This document shows positions 7,654 through 15,869 of a stretch of DNA of 38,516 nt, one piece after another. A program made the translations under genes and the position numbers. The DNA comes from Loktanella sp. Its GTDB lineage: Bacteria; Pseudomonadota; Alphaproteobacteria; Rhodobacterales; Rhodobacteraceae. How positions within the stretch are numbered: position 1 is the stretch's first letter; each line of letters opens with the position of its first letter. The stretch covers positions 1-38,516 of the forward strand of contig JAFPBO010000024.1 of the NCBI GenBank assembly GCA_017390475.1, given 5' to 3'. Under the pieces are notes generated by a model. That model was not told the origin of the DNA. It made no database searches and saw only the letters and a program-made list of their open reading frames with translations.

Positions 7654-9897
7654 TCAAAAGCTGAAATGTAACCCGATAAAACTGGACACCACCCGGCGCC
7701 CTGCAGTGTTTCCATTGTTGTCACTGTGCATCATTCCGACGGTCAGATTTGCGTTGCGCAACACCGGGGTGCTGTATTCAAAGCCGACATCAAATTGACG
7801 TTCTACTGGTGCAAGACTGACGTTCTGACTTGCAAAGCTGGTGACGCCATTTGCGAACTGCACGGGCAGGTCCATAGTTGCGGATCCACGTATGATCCCC
7901 ACAGGTCGACGCGCAAACATCGCCAGAACATCGCCGGTTCGCCCAACATCCGCCCGTTCGAGGGTAACACTGACGCGATTATAGGACATTGAACTGAAGT
8001 CATTGACCATGCCCGCTCCGTCACCACTCGCGACGCCCATCTCTGCGTTGAAGCGCAGCGCTGTATCGGTGGCTATTCGGGATGCGAAATCGACGTGAAC
8101 TGCATTGGTGCTCGAACTCACCTCGCCGGTTGAACTTGCAACACTGACGCCCATGATCGAACCGTCTGTGCGCATACTCGCAAATCCAAGCCGCAAGTTA
8201 CCATTAACAACGTCGAAGGTCTGATGTACTGACACGCCGGTTGTGCCTTCGCCCGTCAACACCGAAAAGCCAAAGTCGTTGTCCGGCGAAGTTAGCGGAA
8301 TAGCGTTGCTACCCAGCAGTTCTGCACCGGTCGGATCTGACCAGACGCCCCGGTGGCCTGCAAGATTTTTCCCACTACGGATCGCTGCATTCTGACTACG
8401 GCGGGCTGCAGCCACTGTCGGATGGATAGCAGCCAGTAGCGCAGTTGCTGCGTGATCAGCCGGGCTGTCAGCACCGGCCAGAACCTCCGCCGACAAGGTG
8501 AAGCCTGCATTTAGCTGGTCCTGCGACACGACAGACAAAGCAGCGAGCGACTGTGTCAACCCGTCACCTGTGGCGGCACCCGAGGTGATCGCCGCAGTGC
8601 CCAAATCAATTGTCTGGCCATTTGCCATCATCACAACAGGTTGCCCTATGGGCAGCAATGCAGACCGGAGGTCCAGAAACCCATGTCCGAATTCTTGGTT
8701 GTAGCCATGGGTGATGCCGGGCGCGAAGGTTACGACCCCAGCATAATTATCAAAAAAACGGTTGTCAGCGGTCGCGAGAAGCCGGTCACGTAATTGCGCA
8801 GCAGACAGGTCAGGAAAAGCCTCAGCCAGCAGCGCAATCGATCCTGCGACCTGAGGTGCAGCGAAAGAAGCGCCGATACCAACTTCATAGTCAGAGTTAC
8901 CCGTTTCAGATGCCACCATGATCTGACCATTTGCTGCCATACAAAAACGCGCCGTTTCGAGGCATGCCGTCGATATCCGTTCTGCGCTAAGGATCCGTTC
9001 ATCATCGAATACAGGAATGGCATTAACGACGCTGATCCAGTTCGCTTCGAGTTCAGGGATTCCTAGCGGCAATGCGGCGATCAGGCTCGCGCTTTCGGCG
9101 CGATAGTCGTTTTGCAGAGCAAAAACGATGACGCCTCCCGTCGCAAAATTTCGCAAACCATCAATATATGGTTTGGTTTGTCGACTATTGAAGTAAGTGG
9201 CGACATCAGCATTCTTCACGGTCATCCCGGCTAGGCCCCAGGAGTTGTTGGATGCAATGGCACCAAGTCCGGCTGCGTCAGACATGTAAGCGCCGAGTTT
9301 GCTCCAGCTTACGGACGCATCATAGTCAAGATACCCTTGGTGAATGTCGGCAGCCGCGGCAAAGCCAAGTGTGCCGCCATTAGTGCCCGAGCCTGCAATC
9401 ACAGAGGCGACGGCTGTTCCGTGAAAATCGCCGGGTGGTGGCACATTTCCGGAGGTGTAGATGGTCTTGCCATCAAACTGTTCGTGCGAAAGCCGAATAC
9501 CGCTGTCAATCATCGACACGATTTGCCCCGCACCTGTCAGACCGGTGGAAAGCGCATAATCAAGCCGCGCAGCAGTCAAGGGGTGTGACTCGACATGTTT
9601 CCCATTTTCACCGTAAGTGGGGTGACCATTGATGAGGAGCCGGAATCTAAAGTCGTTCGCCAGATAGCCCGCAAGGGCGCGAACACTTTGAACCTTTGCC
9701 CGGTCAAACTCAGTGACAAAAAACCTGTTCCACGGAAATGGGTTCTCATCCGTCGTTTCGCTGACAGTGATCGGATCAGTTTGGAAACTGTCACCTGGTG
9801 CACGCATGACTTCAATTATGGATACGGCATCCACTTCATTGTTCGACTTACAGGCGGCCAGAAGTAAAATAAGAATAAAACCAGCCGCCTTTTTCAT
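7654..9897 (-). CDS. Lipoprotein subtilisin-like protease with autotransporter-type C-terminus (NalP-like layout)
   Basis: A protein of 747 residues. The N-terminus is a lipoprotein signal with lipobox LAAC (Cys16). An S8 serine-protease domain follows: Asp131 (MIDSGIRLSH), His159 (FHGTAVASVIAG) and Ser344 (GASFAAPQVAGS), so the catalytic triad is complete. The last 250 or so residues alternate polar and hydrophobic residues and end in aromatic LHFSF, typical of an outer-membrane beta-barrel. This combination is known from NalP of Neisseria, which is lipidated and trims other surface proteins; the comparable role here is inference. The start is ATG at 9897, with AAGGAT upstream; a GTG codon directly before it is also possible. 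It is monocistronic. Confidence 0.82.
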   Translation of the reverse strand: MKKAAGFILILLLAACKSNNEVDAVSIIEVMRAPGDSFQTDPITVSETTDENPFPWNRFFVTEFDRAKVQSVRALAGYLANDFRFRLLINGHPTYGENGKHVESHPLTAARLDYALSTGLTGAGQIVSMIDSGIRLSHEQFDGKTIYTSGNVPPPGDFHGTAVASVIAGSGTNGGTLGFAAAADIHQGYLDYDASVSWSKLGAYMSDAAGLGAIASNNSWGLAGMTVKNADVATYFNSRQTKPYIDGLRNFATGGVIVFALQNDYRAESASLIAALPLGIPELEANWISVVNAIPVFDDERILSAERISTACLETARFCMAANGQIMVASETGNSDYEVGIGASFAAPQVAGSIALLAEAFPDLSAAQLRDRLLATADNRFFDNYAGVVTFAPGITHGYNQEFGHGFLDLRSALLPIGQPVVMMANGQTIDLGTAAITSGAATGDGLTQSLAALSVVSQDQLNAGFTLSAEVLAGADSPADHAATALLAAIHPTVAAARRSQNAAIRSGKNLAGHRGVWSDPTGAELLGSNAIPLTSPDNDFGFSVLTGEGTTGVSVHQTFDVVNGNLRLGFASMRTDGSIMGVSVASSTGEVSSSTNAVHVDFASRIATDTALRFNAEMGVASGDGAGMVNDFSSMSYNRVSVTLERADVGRTGDVLAMFARRPVGIIRGSATMDLPVQFANGVTSFASQNVSLAPVERQFDVGFEYSTPVLRNANLTVGMMHSDNNGNTAGRRVVSSFIGLHFSF

Positions 9898-10007
9898 CAC
9901 TCATATCCTTTACGACGAGAACTGACGATCAAACGGCCTTGAACTGGTAACAAGTCTCTGCGGATGTGCAGGACCGTGAGGTGAACCTTCAAATACAAGA
10001 AACGTTT

Positions 10008-10550
10008 CTACTGTGGATGTCTTGCAACATTAGGGTCCCGATAAAACCGGTTAGTCACCGCGACAACCGGATGGCTGGGCGATTTGATAAAGGAGCGCAC
10101 AAAAACGCCCTCGCCTGCGTCAACCGGCATAAAATTGGACATGTGTGACACCTCAGCATGCAGTATTACATCATCAGGTGAATCCAGCCTATTCACAAAG
10201 CTGAAATCCTTGTTTTGATCGTCCCATTTTTCGCGGGCGGGTTCATCAGGAAGAAAAGCAAGTTCAACACGCGTCAGCCCCGAAAGCTGTGTCAGCTGTT
10301 GTGGGTCCTTTTTGTGATCGATCAGGATGTGATAAACAGTCTGAACTTGCCGACGGCAATCAACCTTGATCGGACTAACATCAACGTGGTCATGGTCGGT
10401 AATTGTCTTGCAACCAAATCGCATGAAGGTTTGGCAATGCAGCAGAACATCTTCTCCCCCACCCTGCAGCACGACAAAGCCATAACCTTTCGCCAGGTCA
10501 AGCCACTTGACGATACAGGTCATTTCGCTTTCGTTCGCCTGTTCTTTCAT
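10008..10550 (-). CDS. Double cold-shock-domain protein
   Basis: A protein of 180 residues with two cold-shock-like domains, an architecture common in Rhodobacteraceae. The first domain (about 10-75) keeps the nucleic-acid-binding surface: VKWLDLAKGYGFV, then EDVLLHCQTF. The second (about 105-175) is eroded: EKWDDQNKDFSFV and DDVILHAEV replace the usual KWF..KGFGF and DVFVH motifs, so RNA or DNA binding there is doubtful. Cold-shock proteins bind single-stranded RNA or DNA in the cytoplasm and aid translation or transcription. The start ATG at 10550 has GAGG upstream. Confidence 0.72.
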   Translation of the reverse strand: MKEQANESEMTCIVKWLDLAKGYGFVVLQGGGEDVLLHCQTFMRFGCKTITDHDHVDVSPIKVDCRRQVQTVYHILIDHKKDPQQLTQLSGLTRVELAFLPDEPAREKWDDQNKDFSFVNRLDSPDDVILHAEVSHMSNFMPVDAGEGVFVRSFIKSPSHPVVAVTNRFYRDPNVARHPQ

Positions 10551-10675
10551 TTTGCCTCAAAGATACAACGAGCTCACACATACCAATTTTTCGTGCGCGG
10601 TCAGGAGCTATGGTCCATTGGCATCTCATTTCGAAGGGTTCCAATGCGGGCCGGCTTCAGCCAGCCCGCTGATTG

Positions 10676-11340
10676 CTACTGGAGGCCCAGCAAGCGCAGC
10701 AATTCGCTTTCAGCTTCCGACAATAGCTGCACACCTCCCGTCAAGCCGATATAAGATTCGTTATAGGTCGCGTTCGATGCGATCAAATCAGCTTCGGCGT
10801 CGCGTACAGCTTCTTCCAGCACAGACGGTTCGCATCGTATAAAACTAGCGCCTGACCATATTCGACTGTACCTTCCTCGAACGTTGCCTCAAATGGCGGA
10901 TAGGCTTCCAGCGCATCGGTCGCGTCACGGAATGCAATCGTGGCATCCAGAACATCGACATATTCATCCCTGAAAGCCGCTAGTTTGCCCGGCATGCTGT
11001 TTGGGGCGGCATTGGCCAGTGCCTGCGGGCTGGCATTGGCCGCATTCAGCTCTTTCAACTCTGAAGCAAGCGCGCTACGGCCAACACCGTTTGACGCACC
11101 ACGGTTTGCAGCGGATGCACCATTGCCCCGGCCCTGCCCGTTTGATTGTACCTCGCCCGACCGGCCATGCGCTTCTGCGCTGCGGCTTGCACCGCGGTTG
11201 CCGGCAGCGCTCCGAACGCCGGAATTGCCCTGCGCATAAGCCGCGCTAAACTCGAATGGCGCGATACCGCTGCCACCACCACTGGTAATCAGGGCTGCCA
11301 GCATAGCTGTGAAGACGATTTTCGCAAGATTGGTTGGCAT
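10676..11340 (-). pseudogene. Secreted hypothetical protein, broken by a one-base deletion
   Basis: The ATG at 11340, preceded by GGAGAAGACC, opens a protein with a signal peptide (about 1-34, ending AYAQ), a low-complexity Gly/Ser/Asn/Arg region, and a conserved-looking helical part (LASELKELNAANASPQALAN, then PNSMPGKLAAFRD). The open frame stops at 10783. A one-base deletion between 10824 and 10825 explains this: restoring one base gives ANRAVLEEAVRDAEADL and a frame that continues for nearly 50 more codons to TAG at 10676-10678. The downstream part looks like intact coding sequence. The function is not known to me. It is either recently broken or affected by a sequencing error. Confidence 0.65.
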
Positions 11341-11410
11341 GGTCTTCTCCATATTCTGATGATCATGAGATTTCATAGATCAACCCGGCAGCGCCTTTCT
11401 GGCAATCAAT

Positions 11411-11839
11411 TCAGAGGTGCAAACCCGCCCAATCAAACGTCAGGTTGAATGAGCGGATCACGCGCTCGATCACTTTGTTCAGAAGGGCCTTTGCTACCTT
11501 TGCATCGCACCAAGCAGTCAACCGAAAGTCGATCATCTGATCGTTTGCTTCAACTGCACACCGCAGATAGCGCCACTTGTCACCGACGCGGATATGGGTC
11601 TCGACTACGTGCCAGTCGACGCTGGCCTGGCGCAGATGCTTTTCCGTTCGATTGATGATCTCCAGACCAAACTCAATCACCCATCGATATACTGTCGACC
11701 GATCAACGGCGATCCCGCCCTCTACGAGCGGATCGACCACGTCTTGATAGGACAATGGAAATCGCTGGTACTAGCGAACGGCACATATAATGATGTCTCG
11801 CTGAAAGCGATGCTGTTTGAACGGCGGTTTGCTTGGCAC
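11411..11839 (-). pseudogene. IS6-family transposase remnant
   Basis: Starting from GTG at 11839, the peptide PSKPPFKQHRF and LSYQDVVDPLVEGGIAV follow the IS6/IS26 N-terminal helix-turn-helix. An in-frame TAG (11771-11773) sits where the family has Trp. Downstream, VDWHVVETHIRV lacks the first catalytic Asp (usually DET), and WRYLRCAVEANDQMIDF ends the recognisable part. The C-terminal half with the remaining catalytic residues is gone; the frame ends at 11411 in unrelated residues. On the upstream side, GGCGCTATTGGTGAAACT (ending at 11868 on this strand) could be the old terminal repeat; no partner was found on the other side. Confidence 0.75.
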
Positions 11840-11890
11840 AAGGCATTCCAAGTTTCACCAATAGCGCCTTCCACGCATTGTCAGCACGCT

Positions 11891-11902
11891 ATTGATATAT
11901 TA
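11891..11902. promoter_or_regulatory. ATTGATATATTA element, copy 1 (3' side of the gntR gene)
   Basis: Twelve bases identical to the element at 12733-12744 upstream of tctC. The two copies bracket the gntR gene. It may be a second binding site for that regulator, or a chance AT-rich match. Confidence 0.3.
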
Positions 11903-11956
11903 CGCGGAGCATTCCGATCTCCATCTGTCACCTCAGCAGCGTTGTTCAGACGCGTT

Positions 11957-12625
11957 TTAGCCAAACATCTCCGGATTGGTTTGCAGAAGCGTTTGCATGA
12001 ACGCCAGCGAACCAGAGACATGGGCACGGATAAGTTCCTCTGCTCCGAGGGTAGAGCGGCGGCTGATCGCCTCAAGTATCGCTTCATGCTGCCGGGTAAG
12101 GCTTTCCAGCTCTTTGCGCTCTGCCGCTTTGAGAAATCGGATCCGGTCCAGATGTGCTTTCTTGGCGTGGATCACCTGCCAGATTTCACCCATCCCGGCC
12201 AGATCGAACAAGGATTGGTGAAAGCGGTCATCCAGTGGCATGTAATCCGCATAGGACCCTGTTTGTCCAACAAGCCTTTGTTCCTCAATCAGGCTATGCG
12301 GCACCGATAGATCGGGCACATCACTTTCGCAGAGGAGGCGGACAACTGGAATTTCCAAGTTCACCCGCAGGAAATGCGCCTGTCGTACTGCCACCGGGTC
12401 GATGGCCGCGACAAAAGTCCCGTGCTGTGGGGCGATATGGACCAGCCCATGCTCCGCGAGCCGCAACAGCGCCTCGCGCACCGGGGTGCGGCTGGTTTCG
12501 AATCTCGCGCAAAGATCTTTCTCCTGCAAAGCACCTTGCGGCTGCAACTCCAGTGTCACGATCAGCTTTCGCAGTGACTTATATATTTCATCGGCGCGCG
12601 AATTTTTGCGTTTTACAATAGTCAT
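11957..12625 (-). CDS. GntR-family regulator, FCD subfamily
   Basis: About 222 residues. The N-terminal winged helix (about 10-75) contains EKDLCARFETSRTPVREALLRLAEHGLV, typical of GntR. The C-terminal FCD ligand-binding domain keeps the metal-binding pattern: Asp and His in LDDRFHQSLFD, then HEAILEAI and RAHV. FCD regulators usually respond to carboxylates or sugar acids. It is divergent from the tctCBA-dehydratase operon, so it is the likely repressor of that operon, with the sugar acid or a keto-acid intermediate as inducer (inference). The start is uncertain: ATG at 12625 fits the family, while the frame stays open to 12664. Neither has a strong ribosome binding site. Confidence 0.85.
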   Translation of the reverse strand: MTIVKRKNSRADEIYKSLRKLIVTLELQPQGALQEKDLCARFETSRTPVREALLRLAEHGLVHIAPQHGTFVAAIDPVAVRQAHFLRVNLEIPVVRLLCESDVPDLSVPHSLIEEQRLVGQTGSYADYMPLDDRFHQSLFDLAGMGEIWQVIHAKKAHLDRIRFLKAAERKELESLTRQHEAILEAISRRSTLGAEELIRAHVSGSLAFMQTLLQTNPEMFG

Positions 12626-12732
12626 ATGGGGCCCAAGTGCTTGTCTCCATTCATGATATGACATGTTTCACATGCTAAAAAGGGCAAACTGGCTTTGTCT
12701 CAAGCTTGGACCAAAACAGTTGCCAACCCACC

Positions 12733-12746
12733 ATTGATATATTAAT
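12733..12746. promoter_or_regulatory. Candidate GntR operator upstream of tctC
   Basis: ATTGATATATTAAT is a near-palindrome (one mismatched pair), 47 bp before the tctC start and in the gntR-tctC intergenic region. Its first 12 bases recur at 11891-11902. This fits an operator overlapping a promoter, but binding is not shown. Confidence 0.4.
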
Positions 12747-12793
12747 GAAGATTTGCGGCTGGAGGGCCGTGACAATTCAGTGGAGGAGAAACC

Positions 12794-13759
12794 ATGCTTA
12801 TCAGACATTCCGCATTGCTGGCGGCCAGCATCGTCACCATGGCGTCAGGCGCGGCATTTGCCGAAACCGACTGGCCCACACGCACCATCAATGTGATTAT
12901 TGGCGCAGGCCCTGGCGGTGACACTGATTTCAACGCCCGCACCATGGCGCGCTACTTTGAAGAAGTGACTGGCGGCACGATGGTTATTACCAACATGCCC
13001 GGCGGTGGTGCGACTATTGCCACTTCTGCGGTAAAGGATGCTGATCCTGACGGTTACACCATGCTGTTCGGTCACACCGGCCATCTGGTCGTCACCGAAG
13101 TATCTGGCCTTGCCGATTACGGGATAGATGATTTTGAAATCTGCTGCATTCCGGCGATTGATCAGGGTGCGGTTTTTGTGACCAGCACCCAATCGGGGAT
13201 CACCAACATCGATGATCTGGTTGCCCGCACTGATGCGGAACCCGAAAGCGTTGTGTTCGGCACCGAGTTCGGCGGCTATTCACATCTGCAGGGCACCATT
13301 TTTCAGGCTGAAACCGGGGCAAACATGCGTGTGGTGGACACCGGTTCAGCATCAGACAAGATTGCAGCCCTTTTGGGTGGCCGGATTGACGTGGCCGGCA
13401 TCGCCTACGGCGCAATCCAGGATTACCACACTGCCGGTCAGATGGTGGTGCTGGGCCAACCCAATGACGTGCGCAACGAACTGCTCGGTGACATTCCCAC
13501 TTTCGTCGAGCAGGACGTGGATTTTGTGATGAACAACCCCTACATCATTGCCTTCCCACAAGGCACCGACCCAGAGATCGTGGCCAAAATGGAAGACGTG
13601 ATGCGCGAAATCACTGAAATCCCGGCCTATGCGGAAGATCTCGAAGCAGGGTTCAAACAGCCCGTCGCCTTTCTGGGCAAGGACGAAGCGATGGAACGTC
13701 TGAATGCCATCCGCGACGCCTACATGCCATTCCGCGAAGTTCTGCAATCTGCCCGCTAA
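12794..13759 (+). CDS. tctC: Tripartite tricarboxylate transporter (TTT) substrate-binding protein
   Basis: A protein of 321 residues with a Sec signal peptide (about 1-23, cleavage after AFA). The mature part is TctC/Bug family: DWPTRTINVIIGAGPGGDTD near the mature N-terminus, NMPGGGATIATSAV, DPDGYTMLFGHTG. It should capture an organic anion in the periplasm and deliver it to TctAB. Family members bind citrate, aromatic or sugar acids; the downstream enzymes suggest a sugar acid here (inference). GGAGGAG lies just before the ATG. First gene of the operon, followed by a strong stem-loop. Confidence 0.88.
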   Translation: MLIRHSALLAASIVTMASGAAFAETDWPTRTINVIIGAGPGGDTDFNARTMARYFEEVTGGTMVITNMPGGGATIATSAVKDADPDGYTMLFGHTGHLVVTEVSGLADYGIDDFEICCIPAIDQGAVFVTSTQSGITNIDDLVARTDAEPESVVFGTEFGGYSHLQGTIFQAETGANMRVVDTGSASDKIAALLGGRIDVAGIAYGAIQDYHTAGQMVVLGQPNDVRNELLGDIPTFVEQDVDFVMNNPYIIAFPQGTDPEIVAKMEDVMREITEIPAYAEDLEAGFKQPVAFLGKDEAMERLNAIRDAYMPFREVLQSAR

Positions 13760-13775
13760 ACGCAGATACAAGAAC

Positions 13776-13804
13776 GGGTCGACAGGCGCTTTGTCTGTCG
13801 ACCC
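13776..13804 (+). promoter_or_regulatory. Intergenic stem-loop between tctC and tctB
   Basis: Perfect 10-bp inverted repeat GGGTCGACAG / CTGTCGACCC with a 9-base loop and no T tract. Hairpins at this position in importer operons commonly protect the binding-protein mRNA or give partial termination, so that more binding protein is made than membrane protein. Confidence 0.65.
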
Positions 13805-13830
13805 CACCAGCAAACCGGCGGGAGGGTGCG

Positions 13831-14307
13831 ATGACGCGGAATTCAGAACTATTGGTTGGCCTTGCCATGCTTGGGGTCGGCATGGGTTATCTTTATATGA
13901 CGATGCAACTGCCGCGACGAGGCACAGTTGATGCGACCTTTTTCCCCTATGTCCTCGCTTGGGCGATGATCGGATTGGGTGCATTGCAATGCATTGTGAC
14001 CCTGCAGCGGGGCGATTTCGGCGCCAGATTGGGCGAAAAGATGCAGAATGTGCAAAAGCTGACGGTCTTGGCGACCCTCGGCCTTGTAGCGCTGTACATT
14101 CTAGCCCTGCGGCCACTGGGTTTCCCGATTGCAACAATCCTCTTCCTCTTCGCGCAATTCATTGTCCTGACGCCCACCGGACAAAAGCCGAACCTGCCGC
14201 TTTATGCGCTCCTTTCAGTGATTAGCGCCGCGGTGATCTTTATGATCTTTCGCTATGGTTTCAACCTTCTGCTGCCCGCTGGGCCGCTGACAAACCTGCT
14301 GCCTTAA
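13831..14307 (+). CDS. tctB: TTT small membrane subunit
   Basis: A protein of 158 residues with four predicted membrane helices, the size and layout of TctB. Helix 1 (about 8-24) is followed by RRGTVDATFFPYVLAW, a usual TctB feature, and helices 3 and 4 carry LGFPIATILFLFAQF. It partners TctA in the inner membrane. It follows tctC after the stem-loop and ends 12 bases before tctA. Confidence 0.83.
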   Translation: MTRNSELLVGLAMLGVGMGYLYMTMQLPRRGTVDATFFPYVLAWAMIGLGALQCIVTLQRGDFGARLGEKMQNVQKLTVLATLGLVALYILALRPLGFPIATILFLFAQFIVLTPTGQKPNLPLYALLSVISAAVIFMIFRYGFNLLLPAGPLTNLLP

Positions 14308-14319
14308 GGATAAGCACCG

Positions 14320-15840
14320 ATGTTTGATCTTTTCCTGCAAGGGTTTGCGGCTGTCCTGTCGCCGCAGATATTCCTACTGATTACACTTGGCGTCGGCGTC
14401 GGGATCGTTTTTGGCGCGGTGCCCGGCCTGACGGCGGTGATGGCTATCGCGCTGACCCTGCCGATGACCTATTCGCTGGGGCCTGCTGCAGGCATTTCTT
14501 TGCTGATCGCGCTGTTTGTTGGGGCAACATCTGGGGCATTGATCTCTGCCATCCTGCTCAAGATCCCCGGCACGCCATCATCCATCGCCACGACATTCGA
14601 CGGCGGACCGATGATGGAAAAAGGCGAAGGCGCAAAGGCGCTCGGCGTCGGGATCGTGTTCTCATTTCTGGGCACGATCATGTCGATTGCCGCCCTGATG
14701 TTCATCGCACCGTCGCTCGCGCAGGTCGCGCTGTCCTTTGGCCCGCATGAATATTTCGCCATTGCAGTCTTTTCCCTGACGCTGATCGCCACCCTTTCAT
14801 CAGGGTCGATGATCAAGGGGATCTTTGCTGGTGTCGCAGGCTTTGCGATTTCCACAGTGGGGATCGCGCCAGTGGATGCCATTGCCCGTTTCACCTTTGG
14901 CCGAGTTGAGATCAACGCAGGCTTTTCCATCCTGACCGTGCTGGTCGGCATGTTCGCCATCGCCGAGGTGATCCGCGTCGCCGAAGAGGCGCGCAAACGG
15001 CGCGATGCGCCGGAACCGGGACCTATCATGGTCAAGATCAAAGGTTTCGGCTTCTCCATGGCCGAATTCATTGGCCAGATCCCCAATGCCATACGGTCCG
15101 GGCTGGTCGGCATTGGTATCGGCATTTTGCCCGGTATCGGCGCGGGGACGTCGAATATTATTTCCTATATCATCGCCAAGAAACGGTCCAAAACCCCGGA
15201 AAAATTCGGCAAAGGCACGATCGAAGGCGTCGTTGCAAGTGAAACTGCCAACAATGCCGGGATCGGTGGCGCGATGATCCCCCTGCTGACGCTGGGTATT
15301 CCCGGTGACGCGGTGACGGCCATTCTGCTGGGCGGGCTGATGATCCATGGCATCCAGCCGGGGCCGATGCTGTTCATCACCCAAGGGCCGCTGGTCTATA
15401 CGATCTTTGCGGCGCTGATCGTGGCGGCCTTCATGATGCTGATCCTCGAATTCGTGGGCCTGCGCATCTTCATCCGGTTGCTGGCGATCCCTAAACATAT
15501 CTTGCTGCCGATAATTCTGGTGCTTTGCGCTGTCGGGGCCTTTGGCCTGTCCAGCAGAATTTTCGATGTCTGGACCATTCTGGCCTTTGGCGTCCTTGGC
15601 TATGGCTTTGTCAAAGCGGGCATTCCGGCGGCTCCCTTTATCATCGGCTTTATCCTTGGGCCGATGGCCGAAACCAACTTTCGCCGCGGGCTACAGCTTT
15701 CGGCGGGGGATTTCACCGGCTTTATCACTAATCCGATTGCCGGGACTTTCCTCGCCCTCGCCGCATTGTCGATCATTTGGCAGATCTATGCCGCGCTGCG
15801 CCCCAAAAAACCTTCGATCCTGTCGGACATTGCCGAATGA
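14320..15840 (+). CDS. tctA: TTT large membrane subunit (channel)
   Basis: A protein of 506 residues with about 11-12 membrane helices, the standard TctA length. Conserved TctA motifs are VFGAVPGLTAVMAIALTLP near residue 28, LKIPGTPSSIATTFDG near 85, and GIPGDAVTAILLGGLMIHGI then QPGPMLF near 325-345. TctA forms the transport pathway and uses the ion gradient rather than ATP. TAAGGA precedes the start. The dehydratase gene starts 29 bases downstream. Confidence 0.9.
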   Translation: MFDLFLQGFAAVLSPQIFLLITLGVGVGIVFGAVPGLTAVMAIALTLPMTYSLGPAAGISLLIALFVGATSGALISAILLKIPGTPSSIATTFDGGPMMEKGEGAKALGVGIVFSFLGTIMSIAALMFIAPSLAQVALSFGPHEYFAIAVFSLTLIATLSSGSMIKGIFAGVAGFAISTVGIAPVDAIARFTFGRVEINAGFSILTVLVGMFAIAEVIRVAEEARKRRDAPEPGPIMVKIKGFGFSMAEFIGQIPNAIRSGLVGIGIGILPGIGAGTSNIISYIIAKKRSKTPEKFGKGTIEGVVASETANNAGIGGAMIPLLTLGIPGDAVTAILLGGLMIHGIQPGPMLFITQGPLVYTIFAALIVAAFMMLILEFVGLRIFIRLLAIPKHILLPIILVLCAVGAFGLSSRIFDVWTILAFGVLGYGFVKAGIPAAPFIIGFILGPMAETNFRRGLQLSAGDFTGFITNPIAGTFLALAALSIIWQIYAALRPKKPSILSDIAE

Positions 15841-15869
15841 GCCGGCAGCAACAAGAAATGGAGCCTTTC

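Noticed and set aside
9600-9720. N-terminal region of the subtilase considered as an OmpA-like peptidoglycan-binding domain
   Set aside because: A short FDRA...LINGH stretch recalls OmpA-type domains, but the region is too short and lacks the remaining conserved residues; it is treated as a linker before the protease.
14469-15498. Long minus-strand frames opposite tctA
   Set aside because: Shadows of the GC-rich third codon positions of tctA; the TctA reading is unmistakable.
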